A stretch of DNA of 64,000 bases from Bacillus sp. M6-12 (GCF_002860285.1 NZ_PGVF01000004.1:1-64000); one strand, 5' to 3'; shown: positions 23,976 to 34,696, numbered from the stretch's first letter. Notes: generated from the sequence alone by a model not told the origin. Numbers and translations: made by a program.

Positions 23976-25032
23976 TTTGCAGCCTGGAAGCCTGGTCCTC
24001 TAACATAAGAGCATCAATGACTTCGTCAAGCTTTCCTTCGATAACCTGATCAAGCTTTTGAATGGTTAAACCAATTCTATGGTCTGTTACACGATTTTGC
24101 GGGAAATTATAAGTCCGGATCCGTTCAGAACGGTCACCGGTCCCGACAGCAAGCTTCCTATTCTCGTCATATTCAGCTTGTACTTCCTGCTGGTACTTGT
24201 CATATACACGAGCACGAAGGATCTTCATCGCTTTTTCCCTATTTTTGATTTGCGATTTCTCATCCTGCATGGAAACAGTGATACCGGTTGGAAGGTGAGT
24301 CATCCGGACAGCTGACATCGTTGTGTTAACACTCTGTCCTCCTGCACCGCTTGAAGCAAATGTATCGACACGCACATCTTTTTCATGAATATCGACCTCA
24401 ACTTCTTCCGCTTCAGGCAATACCGCTACAGTGGCTGTGGATGTATGGATACGGCCTCCTGATTCAGTCTCAGGAACACGCTGAACCCGATGGGCGCCAT
24501 TTTCGAATTTAAGCTTGGAATATGCTCCATTGCCATTGATCATGAAAATGATTTCCTTAAAACCGCCCAGCCCTGTGGGATTCGCTTCCATAACTTCCGT
24601 CTTCCACCCTTGCGCCTCCGCGAAGCGGCTATACATGCGGTATAGGCTTCCGGCAAACAGCGCAGCTTCATCGCCGCCTGCAGCCCCGCGGATTTCCATG
24701 ATTACGTTTTTATCATCCATAGGGTCCTTTGGGATTAACAGGATCTTCAGTCTTGCCTCAAGCTCTTCCATCCGTTCTTCGAGCTCGCCTACTTCTTCTT
24801 TTACCATTTCACGCATTTCGGCATCCAGCTTTTCTTCAAGCATTGCCTTTGCGTCCTGGTATTGTTCGCGTACAGTTTTGTATTCCTTATAAGCCATCAC
24901 AGTCTCCTGGATACCTGCCTGCTCCTTGGAATATTCTCTTAATTTGTTCGTATCATTGATGATTTCAGGGTCACTTAATAATTCATTTAATCTTTCATAT
25001 CTATCTTCAACTGCTTGCAGACGATCTAACAC
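23962..25032 (-). CDS. prfA: Peptide chain release factor 1
   Basis: RF1 ends translation at UAA and UAG. Numbered from the start used here (356 residues, the B. subtilis length), the GGQ is at 231-233 in [10 protein letters not shown] and the stop-codon recognition triplet PET is near 187. The start is GTG at 25032 (GTG-TTA-GAT-CGT), eight bases after GAGG; a GTG three codons upstream would overlap that site. First gene of the prfA-prmC unit. Confidence 0.95.
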   Translation of the reverse strand: MLDRLQAVEDRYERLNELLSDPEIINDTNKLREYSKEQAGIQETVMAYKEYKTVREQYQDAKAMLEEKLDAEMREMVKEEVGELEERMEELEARLKILLIPKDPMDDKNVIMEIRGAAGGDEAALFAGSLYRMYSRFAEAQGWKTEVMEANPTGLGGFKEIIFMINGNGAYSKLKFENGAHRVQRVPETESGGRIHTSTATVAVLPEAEEVEVDIHEKDVRVDTFASSGAGGQSVNTTMSAVRMTHLPTGITVSMQDEKSQIKNREKAMKILRARVYDKYQQEVQAEYDENRKLAVGTGDRSERIRTYNFPQNRVTDHRIGLTIQKLDQVIEGKLDEVIDALMLEDQASRLQNADD

Positions 25033-25065
25033 AGTATTCACCTCGTAGTTTTATCCATAACATCT

Positions 25066-25095
25066 ATTATAGTATAGGTGAATTGTCAACGTCAA
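25066..25095 (-). promoter_or_regulatory. Predicted sigma-A promoter of prfA
   Basis: TTGACG and a perfect TATAAT are 18 bases apart on the minus strand, about 30 bases upstream of prfA. Confidence 0.65.
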
Positions 25096-25113
25096 AAACA
25101 TTCGGGATTTATC

Positions 25114-25572
25114 TTACCTGCCGTTCTCTTCCAGATTAACTTCTATATTATATCGAGGCAAAGCTTTTATTAGGAGCCTGTGAAGACGATCCTGTTCACG
25201 CTTTCTTTCCTGATTGCCTTCAAACGCACCTTTTTTATGAACCGTAACAGTCATATCTCCCCCATTTATCCATACAGCTCCTGCCTCATAACCCGTCTGG
25301 CGGTTGATAACATCCTTTGCCTTTGTTGCCGAATCCTCAAGCGTCGGGTTATTATCGCCTGACATATTGAGCATATTCGGATTTTCCTCCAAAGGCAATT
25401 CACCGGCAGGATCCTGTAAATCAGCATCATTGCCATTTCTGGCGTTATCATTTGATATGGTACGGACTCCATCCTTATCATGAATCTTAGTGTTTATAGA
25501 TTCATTCTTTGTATTGCATGCGCCCAAAGTGAAAAGCGCTGCTAACAGGATGAAAAATAACATTCTTTTCAT
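25114..25572 (-). CDS. Lipoprotein of unknown function, sporulation YhcN/YlaJ-like
   Basis: The 152-residue product has a lipoprotein signal peptide with lipobox LGAC (cysteine near residue 19), a low-complexity Asn/Asp/Pro-rich linker (25-75), and a C-terminal domain with SATKAKDVINRQTGYEAGAVWINGGDMTVTV and a basic helix. The architecture resembles the YhcN/YlaJ spore lipoprotein family, but this is inferred from layout rather than a clear signature. The ATG at 25572 follows AGGAGG by ten bases; a GTG three codons earlier is too close. Confidence 0.75.
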   Translation of the reverse strand: MKRMLFFILLAALFTLGACNTKNESINTKIHDKDGVRTISNDNARNGNDADLQDPAGELPLEENPNMLNMSGDNNPTLEDSATKAKDVINRQTGYEAGAVWINGGDMTVTVHKKGAFEGNQERKREQDRLHRLLIKALPRYNIEVNLEENGR

Positions 25573-25626
25573 CTGACACACACCTCCTGTTATTTATTCT
25601 TTCCTAACAAAGAGGCTAGTATTTAA

Positions 25627-25876
25627 AGAAAAGCGCAAGCGCCCTGGTTAAAACAAACGCAGGGTTGTAACATAAACCCCTTACAGCCTCAGTCCTGTTC
25701 CAAACGCGGACGCCAGCACATTCTCACAAAGCTAACGCTTTGTATCCTGAGATGTATCGCTGCCGAAACGTGCCTATGTCCTGTTTGTCGGGGCTTTATT
25801 TTCATACAAAAAAAGCAGCTTTATTTTTACTTCGTAAAAAAAGTTGCTGGGCGCCGGAGCTAGGCATCTGTACTTG
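25627..25876. repeat. Intergenic repeat family B, copy 2
   Basis: Starts AGAAAAGCGCAAGCGCCCTGG and ends GGGCGCCGGAGCTAGGCATCTG. The ends pair imperfectly (AGCGCAAGCGCCC with GGGCGCYGGAGCT). Contains the CACAAAGCTAACGCTTTGT hairpin module. It occupies the gap between the lipoprotein gene and tdk. Confidence 0.8.
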
Positions 25877-25904
25877 TAAAAAGAGGTTTACTAAGTCGTT
25901 AAAC

Positions 25905-25945
25905 AAAAAAACTGTCAAAGACATTGTCTTTGAGCAGTTTTTTTA
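25905..25945 (-). terminator. Intrinsic terminator of tdk
   Basis: Stem AAAAACTGCTCAAAGACA with its complement (one bulge) and a T run, overlapping the tdk stop. Confidence 0.85.
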
Positions 25946-26563
25946 ACGAAGTTTCAATATGTCGGAGGGCTTTTGGATCCGCTCGCCCTTTCCGGGTACT
26001 TCATGATGATGCCTGCAGCGCGGCTCATATGCCTCTGAAGCACCTACCAGGATAACGGGGTCATCAAAGGAAGCCGGGGCCCCATTAATCAGCCGCTGCG
26101 TTCTGCTTGACGGAGAGCCGCAGACTGCACATACCGCCTGAAGCTTGGTCACAGATTCGGCCACGGACAGAAGTGCAGGCATAGGACCGAATGGTTCTCC
26201 ACGGAAATCCTGATCCAAACCGGCAAGTATAACCCGATATCCGCTATCGGCAAGATGCTGGGCAACTTCTATAATTTCTTCATCAAAGAATTGCACTTCA
26301 TCAATTGCAATGATGTCCAACCCTTCCTCAAGATTCGCGAAAATATCAGTCGAAAGGGCAACCGGTTTTGCCATTACAGAATTTCCGTTATGAGAAACAA
26401 CAGATTCCTCCGCATATCTGTTATCGAGCACCGGTTTAAACACCGCGATGTTTTGTTTAGCAAATTGCGCAAGGCGAACCCGCTTTATCAATTCTTCAGA
26501 TTTACCGGAAAACATACTGCCGCAAATTACTTCAATCCAGCCGGTTTGTTTCATTACGTACAC
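25943..26563 (-). CDS. tdk: Thymidine kinase
   Basis: Tdk phosphorylates thymidine to dTMP in salvage. The 206-residue type II enzyme has the P-loop [12 protein letters not shown], the DEVQFF motif and the zinc ligands CAVCG and RCRHHHE. The start is GTG at 26563 (MYVMKQTGW), eight bases after GGAGAG and matching the B. subtilis N-terminus; an ATG at 26554 is possible, and a longer start at 26614 is rejected. Confidence 0.95.
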   Translation of the reverse strand: MYVMKQTGWIEVICGSMFSGKSEELIKRVRLAQFAKQNIAVFKPVLDNRYAEESVVSHNGNSVMAKPVALSTDIFANLEEGLDIIAIDEVQFFDEEIIEVAQHLADSGYRVILAGLDQDFRGEPFGPMPALLSVAESVTKLQAVCAVCGSPSSRTQRLINGAPASFDDPVILVGASEAYEPRCRHHHEVPGKGERIQKPSDILKLR

Positions 26564-26731
26564 GAAACGGTCTCTCCTTTCAGAACGCTTATATATTAAT
26601 AGGCCAATAACCATATATATTTTTCCACACTAGTTATTCAATCACACCAAAGCTTCCCCTGCTATAAGGAATATTATCCTTAGCAGCCCATCGACTTCTA
26701 TGTAATGTTTGAATTCTAAATATATCCAAAG

Positions 26732-26770
26732 AAAAAAACAGGCAAGATAGACTTACCTTGCCTGTTTTTG
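26732..26770 (-). terminator. Intrinsic terminator of rpmE
   Basis: Stem AAAACAGGCAAG with CTTGCCTGTTTT, T run on the minus strand. The remaining gap 26564-26731 shows nothing else. Confidence 0.9.
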
Positions 26771-26788
26771 CAGTAGTTATTGATATTA

Positions 26789-27001
26789 TTATTGTTGTTG
26801 TTGCTTAATGCCGTATTTTTTGTTGAAACGGTCTACACGTCCGCCAGCCTCAGCGAACTTTTGACGGCCAGTATAGAATGGGTGGCACTCAGAGCAAGTC
26901 TCAACGCGTACCTCATTTTTAACAGAACCAGTTTCAAATGTATTACCGCAAGCACAAGTTACAGTAATCTTTTTGTAATTTGGATGAATTCCAGCTTTCA
27001 T
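26789..27001 (-). CDS. rpmE: Ribosomal protein bL31, zinc-binding type
   Basis: A 70-residue large-subunit protein. The zinc ligands are CxC and CxxC (TCACGN, CSECH), marking the zinc-containing RpmE rather than the zinc-free YtiA. The C-terminus carries a four-glutamine tail not in B. subtilis. The ATG at 27001 is nine bases after GGAAGGAG; the ATG nine bases upstream touches that site. Confidence 0.97.
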   Translation of the reverse strand: MKAGIHPNYKKITVTCACGNTFETGSVKNEVRVETCSECHPFYTGRQKFAEAGGRVDRFNKKYGIKQQQQ

Positions 27002-27054
27002 TCTTTTCATCTCCTTCCGCCCTGAATCATTCGAGACAGAGTTATATACTGCAA

Positions 27055-27076
27055 TGCGGGAAACTTGTTCCTCGCA
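27055..27076 (-). promoter_or_regulatory. Leader hairpin of rpmE (candidate L31 autoregulatory element)
   Basis: TGCGAGGAAC pairs with GTTTCCCGCA (one bulge or mismatch) in the mRNA leader between the promoter and the gene. Firmicutes have described L31 leader motifs; I cannot confirm that this is one. Confidence 0.4.
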
Positions 27077-27100
27077 GATTTATTAGAACACATTATCTTC

Positions 27101-27129
27101 ATTATACTGGCTGGAACAATGAAATGCAA
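27101..27129 (-). promoter_or_regulatory. Sigma-A promoter of rpmE
   Basis: TTGCAT and TATAAT are separated by 17 bases on the minus strand, giving a leader of about 95 bases. Confidence 0.75.
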
Positions 27130-27195
27130 GTGTTTTTCCCAATAGATTGTCAAATGCTTATGCATACGACAGGGCTGACAACAATGTGCAGCAAT

Positions 27196-28485
27196 TTAAT
27201 TTGTGCTGCGTTTTGATCCACCCGCTGCTACCGTCTTCATTTCTTCGTCAAGCTTGCTGAAGAAATCTTCATTGCTCTTTGTTTGTTTTAATTTACGCAA
27301 AAACTTCTCGGCAAAATCGTGGGTATCTGACATTGTTTTTCGGATCGCCCACAGCTTATCCAGATGATCTTTCTGGATAAGGAGCTCTTCTTTCCTTGTG
27401 CCAGACCTTCTAATGTCGATGGCAGGGAAGATGCGTCGTTCTGCCAGAGTTCTGTCAAGGTGAAGCTCCATATTTCCGGTTCCTTTAAATTCCTCATAAA
27501 TCACATCATCCATACGGGATCCAGTATCAACAAGAGCCGTTGCCAGGATGGTCAAACTGCCGCCTTCTTCAATATTCCTTGCTGCCCCGAAGAACCGTTT
27601 AGGCCTATGGAATGCAGCAGGATCAATCCCTCCGGAAAGAGTCCGTCCGCTTGGAGGAATAACCAGATTATAAGCTCTGGCTAAGCGGGTAATACTGTCC
27701 ATCAGGATAATGACATCCCGTTTGTGCTCAACAAGGCGCATAGCGCGTTCCAGCACCAATTCAGCTACCTTGATATGGTTTTCAGGCACCTCATCAAAAG
27801 TAGAGCTGACAACATCCCCCGCAACAGAGCGTTCGATATCGGTTACTTCTTCTGGACGTTCATCTATCAAGAGGACGATCAGCTCGGCCTCAGGATGATT
27901 TGTTGTAATGGAGTTGGCAATTTCCTTTAACAGCATTGTCTTACCTGCTTTTGGCGGTGCAACGATCAGTCCGCGCTGTCCGAATCCCACAGGAGAAATG
28001 ACATCCATAATACGGGTCGACAGGTTTTTATGAGCTGTTTCAAGCTTGATTTGCCTATTTGGGTATAAAGGCGTCAAACCAGGAAAATGCACACGCTCCT
28101 TCGCAGATTCAGGCTCTTCGCCATTTACGGCTTCAACATGCAAAAGCCCGTAATACCTCTCGTTTTCCTTCGGAGGCCTAACCTTACCGGATACCTTGTC
28201 TCCATTCCTCAAGTCAAACCTGCGGATTTGGGATGCAGAGATATAAATATCCTCAGAACTTGGGGAATAATTGATTGGCCGCAAGAAGCCAAATCCTTCA
28301 GACGGTATAATTTCCAGCACGCCCTCCATAAATAGGAGTCCGTCCTGCTCTGCCTGAGCTTTTAAAATAGCAAATATCAATTCTTTCTTGGAAAGCTTAC
28401 TATAGTATGACACTTTGTACGTACGTGCGTGTTCATACAAATCCTTCAGCTTCATGTTCTCTAAATTGGAAATAGTTAAACTCAT
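27196..28485 (-). CDS. rho: Transcription termination factor Rho
   Basis: Rho is an RNA helicase that ends transcription and suppresses antisense RNA. The 429-residue protein starts with the Rho-N domain ([20 protein letters not shown]), has the RNA-binding cold-shock domain (EGFGFLRP...[15 protein letters not shown]), the P-loop PPKAGKTML and the Q/R loops of the hexameric ATPase. It lacks the N-terminal insertion found in Actinobacteria. The ATG at 28485 is used; its ribosome site (GTGGTG) is weak, as often for autoregulated rho. Confidence 0.96.
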   Translation of the reverse strand: MSLTISNLENMKLKDLYEHARTYKVSYYSKLSKKELIFAILKAQAEQDGLLFMEGVLEIIPSEGFGFLRPINYSPSSEDIYISASQIRRFDLRNGDKVSGKVRPPKENERYYGLLHVEAVNGEEPESAKERVHFPGLTPLYPNRQIKLETAHKNLSTRIMDVISPVGFGQRGLIVAPPKAGKTMLLKEIANSITTNHPEAELIVLLIDERPEEVTDIERSVAGDVVSSTFDEVPENHIKVAELVLERAMRLVEHKRDVIILMDSITRLARAYNLVIPPSGRTLSGGIDPAAFHRPKRFFGAARNIEEGGSLTILATALVDTGSRMDDVIYEEFKGTGNMELHLDRTLAERRIFPAIDIRRSGTRKEELLIQKDHLDKLWAIRKTMSDTHDFAEKFLRKLKQTKSNEDFFSKLDEEMKTVAAGGSKRSTN

Positions 28486-28731
28486 TATGACACCACACTT
28501 TATAAAATTAAGAAGCAACATCCATTCCTAAAAGTAAGGGATGCAATAGAAAACTCGCCCTTGCCCTGGAGGAAACGGCTGTTTTTCATATGAAACTAAG
28601 AAAGGATTTTTTCATTCTTAAAAAAGTAATGAAGAAATAATTGAAGGCTTTCTTGGAGTTTGAATGAAGAAATAAAAACAAACTTTATTTTACTTTCTTT
28701 ATACTAAATATTCAACTTAAATATTTTGTTA

Positions 28732-28930
28732 AGAAAAGCGGAAGCGCCCATTCTCTTAGAGGAAGAACGGCTAAAATCGCCACGTCCTGTGGCAACGCCG
28801 TTCTGACCCACGTCCTGTGGGCCTCCGACAAGCATAAGACAAGCGCTGACAGAAGGCGCTTTTTGCCTTCCGAAGCGATTGGCTTATGACCTCGAGGGGC
28901 TGGGCGCTGGAGCTAGACATCTGTACACGT
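28732..28930. repeat. Intergenic repeat family B, copy 3
   Basis: Starts AGAAAAGCGGAAGCGCCC and ends GGGCGCTGGAGCTAGACATCTG. The middle has CGTCCTGTGGCAACGCCG and a GCGCTGACAGAAGGCGC hairpin. It stands in tandem with copy 4. The stretch 28486-28731 upstream of rho is AT-rich and holds no gene that I can support. Confidence 0.8.
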
Positions 28931-28956
28931 TGAAAATGTTTCTTTTCTTATCTAGC

Positions 28957-29165
28957 AGAAAAGCGGAAGCGCCCATCCTCTTAGAGGAAGAACTGCTAAA
29001 ATCGCCACTTCCTGAGGCGACGTCGGCACTAGCACGTCCTCACAAAGCTGACGCTTTGTTTCGTGCGATGTATCGCTGCCGTAGCGTTCCTTGTCCTGTG
29101 CGTCGGAGCTTTATTTTCCTACGGAAAAAAAGTTGCTGGGCGCTGGAGCTAGACATCTGTACACG
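28957..29165. repeat. Intergenic repeat family B, copy 4
   Basis: Starts AGAAAAGCGGAAGCGCCC only 27 bases after copy 3 and ends in the same GCTGGAGCTAGACATCTG. It contains the CACAAAGCTGACGCTTTGT module. Both copies are followed by ACACGTTGAAAAT and a TTATCTAGCA motif. Confidence 0.8.
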
Positions 29166-29198
29166 TTGAAAATTGTTAATTACTTATCTAGCAAGAAA

Positions 29199-29221
29199 AA
29201 GCGAGCGCCTATCCGCTCGCC
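29199..29221 (-). terminator. Intrinsic terminator of glpX
   Basis: Stem GCGAGCG with CGCTCGC and a TTTTT tail on the minus strand. The upstream bases (GCAAGAAAAAGCG) look like the start of another family B copy. A second, longer inverted repeat (AATCCTTCCT, 29229-29283) lies between it and the gene. Confidence 0.75.
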
Positions 29222-29335
29222 CTGTCAAAATCCTTCCTTATCAAAATATCCACTTTCAATGGTTTTGAAACACAGGAAGGATTATTTTTATTTAATAATT
29301 ATCAATTCTTTGAGGAATAAGAACATTCTTGAGGT

Positions 29336-30298
29336 CTATCGTATAACAAGGTTCGGCTTCTTGTGCAGGCTATGCCGTCCGTCAATGAAGCGGACAGTTC
29401 CGGATTTAGCGCGCATAACGACGGAGTGTGTTTCTCCGTATGTACCTTTAAATTGTACCCCGCGCAGAAGTTCCCCGTCCGTTACACCGGTTGCAGCAAA
29501 AATTGCATCATCACCGCGGACAAGGTCTTCCATCCTTAACACCTTTTGAACGTCGATACCCATCTTCAGGCAGCGCACTGCTTCCTCTTCGTTTTGCGGA
29601 AGCAGCTTGCCCTGGATTTCACCGCCGAGGCATTTCAAAGCTACAGCCGCAAGAACTCCTTCCGGCGCGCCTCCTGAACCGAATAGAATGTCCACACCAG
29701 TCTGATCAAATGCCGTATTGATTGCTCCTGCAACATCGCCATCATTGATCAGTTTTATGCGTGCACCTGCTTCACGAAGTTCTTTAATGATCTTGTCATG
29801 GCGAGGTCTGTTTAGGACAGTTGCCACAACATCCTCGATATCTTTATTCTTTGCTTTCGCTACTGCTCTTAAGTTATCAATTACAGAAGCATTTATATCA
29901 ATTTGTCCGACCGCCTCAGGTCCAACAGCAATTTTATCCATATACATATCAGGGGCATGCAGGAGATTTCCATGATCCGCTATGGCTAGCACAGCCAGGG
30001 CATTCCACCCGCCAGATGCGACGATGTTTGTCCCCTCTAAAGGATCCACTGCAACATCGACACGGGGACCGTAACCGGTTCCCAATTTTTCACCGATATA
30101 AAGCATAGGTGCCTCATCCATTTCGCCTTCACCTATCACAACGGTACCTTTCATTGGAACCGTGTCGAAAACGTCACGCATTGCGGAAGTAGCCGCATCA
30201 TCAGCCTCATCTTTTTTGCCTCTTCCCATCCAGCGGGCCGATGCAAGTGCAGCACCTTCCGTAACTCGTATAAGCTCCATTGATAAGCTTCTCTCCAT
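29336..30298 (-). CDS. glpX: Fructose-1,6-bisphosphatase class II
   Basis: The enzyme dephosphorylates fructose 1,6-bisphosphate in gluconeogenesis. The 320-residue sequence shows [15 protein letters not shown] and [11 protein letters not shown], the metal-binding motifs, and [21 protein letters not shown] precedes the ATG. It neighbours murAB, transaldolase and fbaA as in other Bacilli. Confidence 0.96.
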   Translation of the reverse strand: MERSLSMELIRVTEGAALASARWMGRGKKDEADDAATSAMRDVFDTVPMKGTVVIGEGEMDEAPMLYIGEKLGTGYGPRVDVAVDPLEGTNIVASGGWNALAVLAIADHGNLLHAPDMYMDKIAVGPEAVGQIDINASVIDNLRAVAKAKNKDIEDVVATVLNRPRHDKIIKELREAGARIKLINDGDVAGAINTAFDQTGVDILFGSGGAPEGVLAAVALKCLGGEIQGKLLPQNEEEAVRCLKMGIDVQKVLRMEDLVRGDDAIFAATGVTDGELLRGVQFKGTYGETHSVVMRAKSGTVRFIDGRHSLHKKPNLVIR

Positions 30299-30447
30299 AT
30301 ATGTTCCTCCTCAGTACATCAGCATCAACTTTATCCGTGAATAGTGTAACACATTCGAGGAAATAATGTAACATAATTAGAGATTGAACTTAAAGCTTTT
30401 TACGATGAAATGTCCGGTACAGACTTTTTCAAACGGGCATCGAAGTA

Positions 30448-31731
30448 CTAGTTCTTTAGCTGTTCTACTTCGTCGGCTGTCATTTTCTCACGCCAGATCG
30501 TAGCACCAAGTCCAGTAAGTTTTTCAACCAGATTGCTATATCCTCTATCGATATGTTCAAGGCCTGTCACTTCTGTGATTCCTTCTGCCATCAGCCCAGC
30601 CACTACGAGGGCAGCTCCCGCCCTAAGGTCGCTCGCCTTCACCTTTGCTCCCTGAAGCTGGGCCGGACCATTAATAATGGCGGACCTGCCTTCTACTTTA
30701 ATATTGGCGTTCATGCGGCGCAGCTCGTCAATATGCTTAAACCGTGCACCATAAATCGTATCAGTTACGACACTTGATCCCGCAGCTTTTGTGAGCAGCG
30801 AAGTAAATGGCTGCTGCAAATCATTTGGAAATCCAGGATACACCAGAGTCTTTATATCGACAGCTTTGAATCCGGAGCCAGGCGAAACAAAGATCTGGTC
30901 ATCACCCGCCTCCACGTTTACTCCCATTTCCCTAAGTTTGGCAGTAACAGATTCCAGATGCTGAGGAATAACATTATCAACTACAATGCCCTCCCCCACA
31001 GCTGCAGCAAGAATCATAAATGTACCGGCCTCAATACGGTCAGGAATTATGGTGTGCCTGCAGCCATGCAGGTGTTCCACACCATCTATACGGATAATAT
31101 CAGTTCCTGCACCTTTAATATTGGCTCCCATATTTGTCAGCAGCGTTGCGACATCAATTATTTCCGGCTCTTTTGCCGCATTCTCGATGATTGTCCTTCC
31201 TTTTGCCTTAACGGCAGCCAGCATAATGTTAATTGTTGCTCCTACACTCACTACATCAAGATAGATACGGGCACCCCTAAGCTCGTCCGCTCGGAGATAA
31301 ATCGCTCCCTGCTCATTCGTGACCTGTGCTCCAAGTGCTTCAAATCCTTTGATATGCTGGTCAATTGGCCTTGGTCCCAAATGGCAGCCTCCCGGCAATC
31401 CAATAACAGCTTTTTTAAATCTGCCAAGCATCGCTCCCATTAAATAATAGGAAGCCCTTAACTTCTTGACTCTTCCATTTGGAAGCGGCATTGAAATCAT
31501 CCTGCTTGGATCCACGGACATTTCATCATCATTCAATGATACAGTCCCGCCGATTTCCTCTAACAGCCCCTTCAGGATTTCAACATCAGAAATATCCGGC
31601 AGCCCTTCGATTTTCACGGGAGAATCAGCCAAAATCGTTGCAGGAATCAGCGCAACCGCACTATTTTTAGCACCGCTTACACGAATGCTTCCCTTTAATG
31701 GGTATCCGCCGGAAATTTTTAGTTTTTCCAT
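30448..31731 (-). CDS. murAB: UDP-N-acetylglucosamine 1-carboxyvinyltransferase
   Basis: MurA adds enolpyruvate to UDP-GlcNAc, the first committed step of peptidoglycan synthesis. The 427-residue protein has the phosphoenolpyruvate/fosfomycin cysteine C116 in [15 protein letters not shown]. Position next to fbaA and glpX identifies it as the second MurA copy of Bacilli (murAB, also murZ). The ATG at 31731 follows AAAGGGAG. Confidence 0.95.
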   Translation of the reverse strand: MEKLKISGGYPLKGSIRVSGAKNSAVALIPATILADSPVKIEGLPDISDVEILKGLLEEIGGTVSLNDDEMSVDPSRMISMPLPNGRVKKLRASYYLMGAMLGRFKKAVIGLPGGCHLGPRPIDQHIKGFEALGAQVTNEQGAIYLRADELRGARIYLDVVSVGATINIMLAAVKAKGRTIIENAAKEPEIIDVATLLTNMGANIKGAGTDIIRIDGVEHLHGCRHTIIPDRIEAGTFMILAAAVGEGIVVDNVIPQHLESVTAKLREMGVNVEAGDDQIFVSPGSGFKAVDIKTLVYPGFPNDLQQPFTSLLTKAAGSSVVTDTIYGARFKHIDELRRMNANIKVEGRSAIINGPAQLQGAKVKASDLRAGAALVVAGLMAEGITEVTGLEHIDRGYSNLVEKLTGLGATIWREKMTADEVEQLKN

Positions 31732-31955
31732 AACAAACTCCCTTTCACGCATAGCAGTATAGAGTATATTTGTGATAAATACCTTATTATTAGGTATTAT
31801 TTTCCAACATGAATAATCATATTATTGCATATTTCCTATCTATTTTTATATAGTTTACACAAAAAACAGAAAGTCATGTAGAAATATGGAAAAAAAATAA
31901 AAATAGGCCATATGTAATATGAAAATACCGTATTAAAAGGAACAGCAGTATAGCT

Positions 31956-31989
31956 GGCAGGCTATCATTGAATTAATTTATAGCCTGCC
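31956..31989 (-). other. Hairpin in the fsa-murAB gap
   Basis: Ten-base perfect arms GGCAGGCTAT and ATAGCCTGCC with a 14-base loop, but no T run on either strand. The gap 31732-32114 is otherwise AT-rich; no confident promoter for murAB was found. Confidence 0.5.
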
Positions 31990-32114
31990 TGCTGCGGCAA
32001 ATGCTTTTGTAAAATTATTCTTATAGTGCGGGCATGGTTCCTTGCGCTAGATTGAAAACACTGATTCTGCTTCTTATTTCACTGCTTGTGCGTGGAGCTG
32101 CTGTTAAGGAAAAA

Positions 32115-32765
32115 TTATGATCCGGATCTTGCATTCCAGTCTGCAAGGAAGGCGTCAATGCCTTTTTCCGTAAGCGGATGGTTAAATAGCTGCATGATTA
32201 CTTTTAATGGAACGGTTGCAATATGAGCCCCTTTTAATGCTGCTTCCGTGACATGCATTGGATGGCGGATAGAAGCTGCAATAATTTCCGACTCAATTCC
32301 ATGGATTGCAAAAATGTCTGCAATGTCAGAAATTAGCTGAAGTCCGTTAAAGCCGATATCATCCAGCCTTCCAAGGAACGGAGATACATAGGTTGCTCCT
32401 GCCCTTGCTGCAAGGAGAGCCTGATTGGCGCTGAAAATAAGGGTCACATTTGTTTTAATTCCATCTTTGGTCAGTGCTGCAACAGTTTTCAATCCATCGG
32501 GAGTCATTGGCACCTTAATCGTAATGTTGGGAGCAATTTCCGCCAGCTCCCTTGCCTCTTTCATCATTCCTTCATAGTCGAGAGAAATAACTTCAGCGCT
32601 CACCGATTCTTTAACAAGTGAGGTAATTTCTCTTAAGCGGTCATGGAAAGATACATTCTTTTCCTTTGCAACTAAAGAGGGATTGGTTGTTACTCCTGCT
32701 AAAATTCCTAAAGAGTGTGCTTCACGTATTTCTTCCATATTTGCAGTATCAATAAAAAACTTCAT
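32115..32765 (-). CDS. fsa: Fructose-6-phosphate aldolase / transaldolase-like (YwjH)
   Basis: A 216-residue small transaldolase. The Schiff-base lysine K84 is in [13 protein letters not shown], and [16 protein letters not shown] is diagnostic. The family contains both transaldolases and fructose-6-phosphate aldolases; sequence alone does not decide. GGAGGAAC precedes the ATG at 32765. Confidence 0.92.
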   Translation of the reverse strand: MKFFIDTANMEEIREAHSLGILAGVTTNPSLVAKEKNVSFHDRLREITSLVKESVSAEVISLDYEGMMKEARELAEIAPNITIKVPMTPDGLKTVAALTKDGIKTNVTLIFSANQALLAARAGATYVSPFLGRLDDIGFNGLQLISDIADIFAIHGIESEIIAASIRHPMHVTEAALKGAHIATVPLKVIMQLFNHPLTEKGIDAFLADWNARSGS

Positions 32766-32817
32766 TGCTGTTCCTCCACTCACACTTATAGTTTTAATTT
32801 TCTTTATTATCTAATTA

Positions 32818-32853
32818 AAAGGAAACCGCCTTAAAAGCTTAGGCGGTTTCTGT
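32818..32853 (-). terminator. Terminator after fbaA
   Basis: Stem GAAACCGCC with GGCGGTTTC and a CCTTTTAATT tail on the minus strand, between fbaA and fsa. Confidence 0.75.
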
Positions 32854-32870
32854 AATTATTCATAAAATGA

Positions 32871-33728
32871 TTAAGCTTTTCCAGCAGAGCCGAACTCGCG
32901 GATTTTGCCGACCACTGTTTCTTTAATGGCATCACGGCCAGGTCCGATAAATTTACGCGGATCGTAAACCTCTGAATTGCTGTTTAATACTTCACGTACT
33001 GCTTTTGTGAATGCAATTTGATTTTCTGTATTTACATTAATTTTGGAAGTTCCCAAAGAGATAGCCTTATTGATATCATTTGTTGGGATTCCAGTTCCTC
33101 CATGAAGAACCAGAGGCACGTTTGTTACGTCACGAACTTCTTCCATTTCTTTGAAGCCAAGGTTTGGTTCTCCTTTATAAGGACCGTGAACTGAACCTAG
33201 AGCAGGTGCAAAACAGTCTACTCCAGTACGTTTGACCAACTCTTCACATTCCTTCGGGTCAGCATAAATAACGCCATCTGCTACTACGTCATCTTCCTGA
33301 CCGCCGACAACACCTAATTCAGCCTCAACAGAAACACCTTTAGAATGTGCATATTCGACAACTTTTGAAGTTGTTTCGATGTTTTCTTCTAACGGGTGGT
33401 GAGAAGCATCAATCATAACAGATGTGAAACCTGCATCAATCGCTTCCTTACACTTATCAAAGCTTGAACCGTGGTCCAAATGAATAGCAACAGGAACCGT
33501 AATTTTCATGTCCTCTAAAAGGCCTTGCACCATCATAACCGTTGTCTTAAAACCGCCCATATGGCGAGCTGCACCCTCGGATACCCCAAGGATTACAGGG
33601 GATTTCTCCTGTTCGGCAGCTGCTAGGATAGCTTGAGTCCATTCCAGGTTATTGATATTGAACTGACCGACAGCATACTTACCTTCCAAAGCTTGGTTAA
33701 GCATGTCTTTCATTGATACTAAAGGCAT
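32871..33728 (-). CDS. fbaA: Class II fructose-bisphosphate aldolase
   Basis: The zinc enzyme splits fructose 1,6-bisphosphate in glycolysis and makes it in gluconeogenesis. The 285-residue sequence has the metal and catalytic segment HLDHGSS (H83, D85, H86) and [34 protein letters not shown] precedes the ATG. It lies between spo0F and the transaldolase as in B. subtilis. Confidence 0.97.
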   Translation of the reverse strand: MPLVSMKDMLNQALEGKYAVGQFNINNLEWTQAILAAAEQEKSPVILGVSEGAARHMGGFKTTVMMVQGLLEDMKITVPVAIHLDHGSSFDKCKEAIDAGFTSVMIDASHHPLEENIETTSKVVEYAHSKGVSVEAELGVVGGQEDDVVADGVIYADPKECEELVKRTGVDCFAPALGSVHGPYKGEPNLGFKEMEEVRDVTNVPLVLHGGTGIPTNDINKAISLGTSKINVNTENQIAFTKAVREVLNSNSEVYDPRKFIGPGRDAIKETVVGKIREFGSAGKA

Positions 33729-34013
33729 TTTGGTTCCTCCTTATAGTAGATAGTGCTCTGCAAATGCAGTATCTCTTTTAGAATAATCCCTCAAAAATGA
33801 GCCTGCTATACACATTCTTAAATGAGGTTACTCAATCCACCTTTAGCATATCAGTACAAGAAAGAATCGGCAAGAAATTCACTTATGAAACACTTATTCG
33901 AAATATATTGAATTGTATGGATTTGGAGCAAGGATTATCCTATTACCCAATCCGGGAAAATCTGCCTCAATCTGCTTTACCTTCAGCAGCTGAAAAGGAA
34001 ACTCCCATTACGA

Positions 34014-34391
34014 TTATTCCGCTTGAACTGGCAAATACTCTCTTACCGCTTTCCTTATATCATCAATATCAAACGGCTTGGCAAAGTGGGTCATGGCTCC
34101 GAGATCCTTCGCTTCCTGAATCATATCAAGCTCGCCGTACGCAGTCATGATAATCACCCTTATGTCCGGATCAAGTTTTTTCATTCTCTTCAATATTTCA
34201 ATGCCATCCATACCCGGTATTTTCATATCAAGCAGGACAAGATCCGGTGAATGGTCTGTAACTACACTAAGCGCCTGAACCCCATTGGCGGCTTGGAATG
34301 TTTTAAACCCTTCCTTTTGAAGGACTTCATTTAATAAAATCCTAATACCAAATTGATCATCTACAATTAAGATTTTCTGCTCCATCCTCAT
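34014..34391 (-). CDS. spo0F: Sporulation phosphorelay response regulator Spo0F
   Basis: Spo0F takes phosphate from sporulation kinases and passes it through Spo0B to Spo0A. The 125-residue single receiver domain has the acidic pair (VDDQFGIR), the phosphorylated aspartate D55 in [11 protein letters not shown], and MTAYGE and FAKPFD for the conserved Thr and Lys. No output domain is present. The ATG at 34391 is six bases after GGGGG; GTG one codon before is too close. A plus-strand ORF over the 3' end (33797-34150) is rejected. Confidence 0.97.
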   Translation of the reverse strand: MRMEQKILIVDDQFGIRILLNEVLQKEGFKTFQAANGVQALSVVTDHSPDLVLLDMKIPGMDGIEILKRMKKLDPDIRVIIMTAYGELDMIQEAKDLGAMTHFAKPFDIDDIRKAVREYLPVQAE

Positions 34392-34521
34392 CACTTTCCC
34401 CCTTCTTCAATCCGTAAGGCCAGTCATTTTTATTCTTACTCTTCTATACCCAATTCCCTAGTCAGTACTAACCCTGTTAACCCGCTAAAGAACCTTTATC
34501 TCTCTAAATTACCACTTTTAC

Positions 34522-34551
34522 ATATTCGTTTCATTCCCTTTATAATCCTTC
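34522..34551 (-). promoter_or_regulatory. Sigma-H promoter of spo0F
   Basis: GAAGGATTA, 12 bases, AACGAATAT. This fits the sigma-H consensus RNAGGAWWW-N11/12-RNNGAATWW throughout. spo0F is a known sigma-H gene in B. subtilis. I saw no clear Spo0A box in the 300-bp gap. Confidence 0.8.
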
Positions 34552-34567
34552 TTTATCGGGGTCTGTT

Positions 34568-34596
34568 TTCAATTATTTTCCTTCAGCTGGTATAAT
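34568..34596 (+). promoter_or_regulatory. Predicted sigma-A promoter of ywjG
   Basis: TTCAAT and TATAAT, 17 bases apart, on the plus strand about 100 bases before ywjG. The -35 box is weak. Confidence 0.45.
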
Positions 34597-34696
34597 TCCA
34601 TTACAAAGATATTTATTTGTGCCCCTATTAGCGTGAAAAACCGCTATGTTTTATAATGAATCTGTTTACACCGACAATGATAAAGGAGTAATTGCA

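Noticed and set aside
33797..34150. Plus-strand ORF of 117 codons overlapping spo0F
   Set aside because: Half of it lies antisense to spo0F, it has no ribosome site and no recognisable family.
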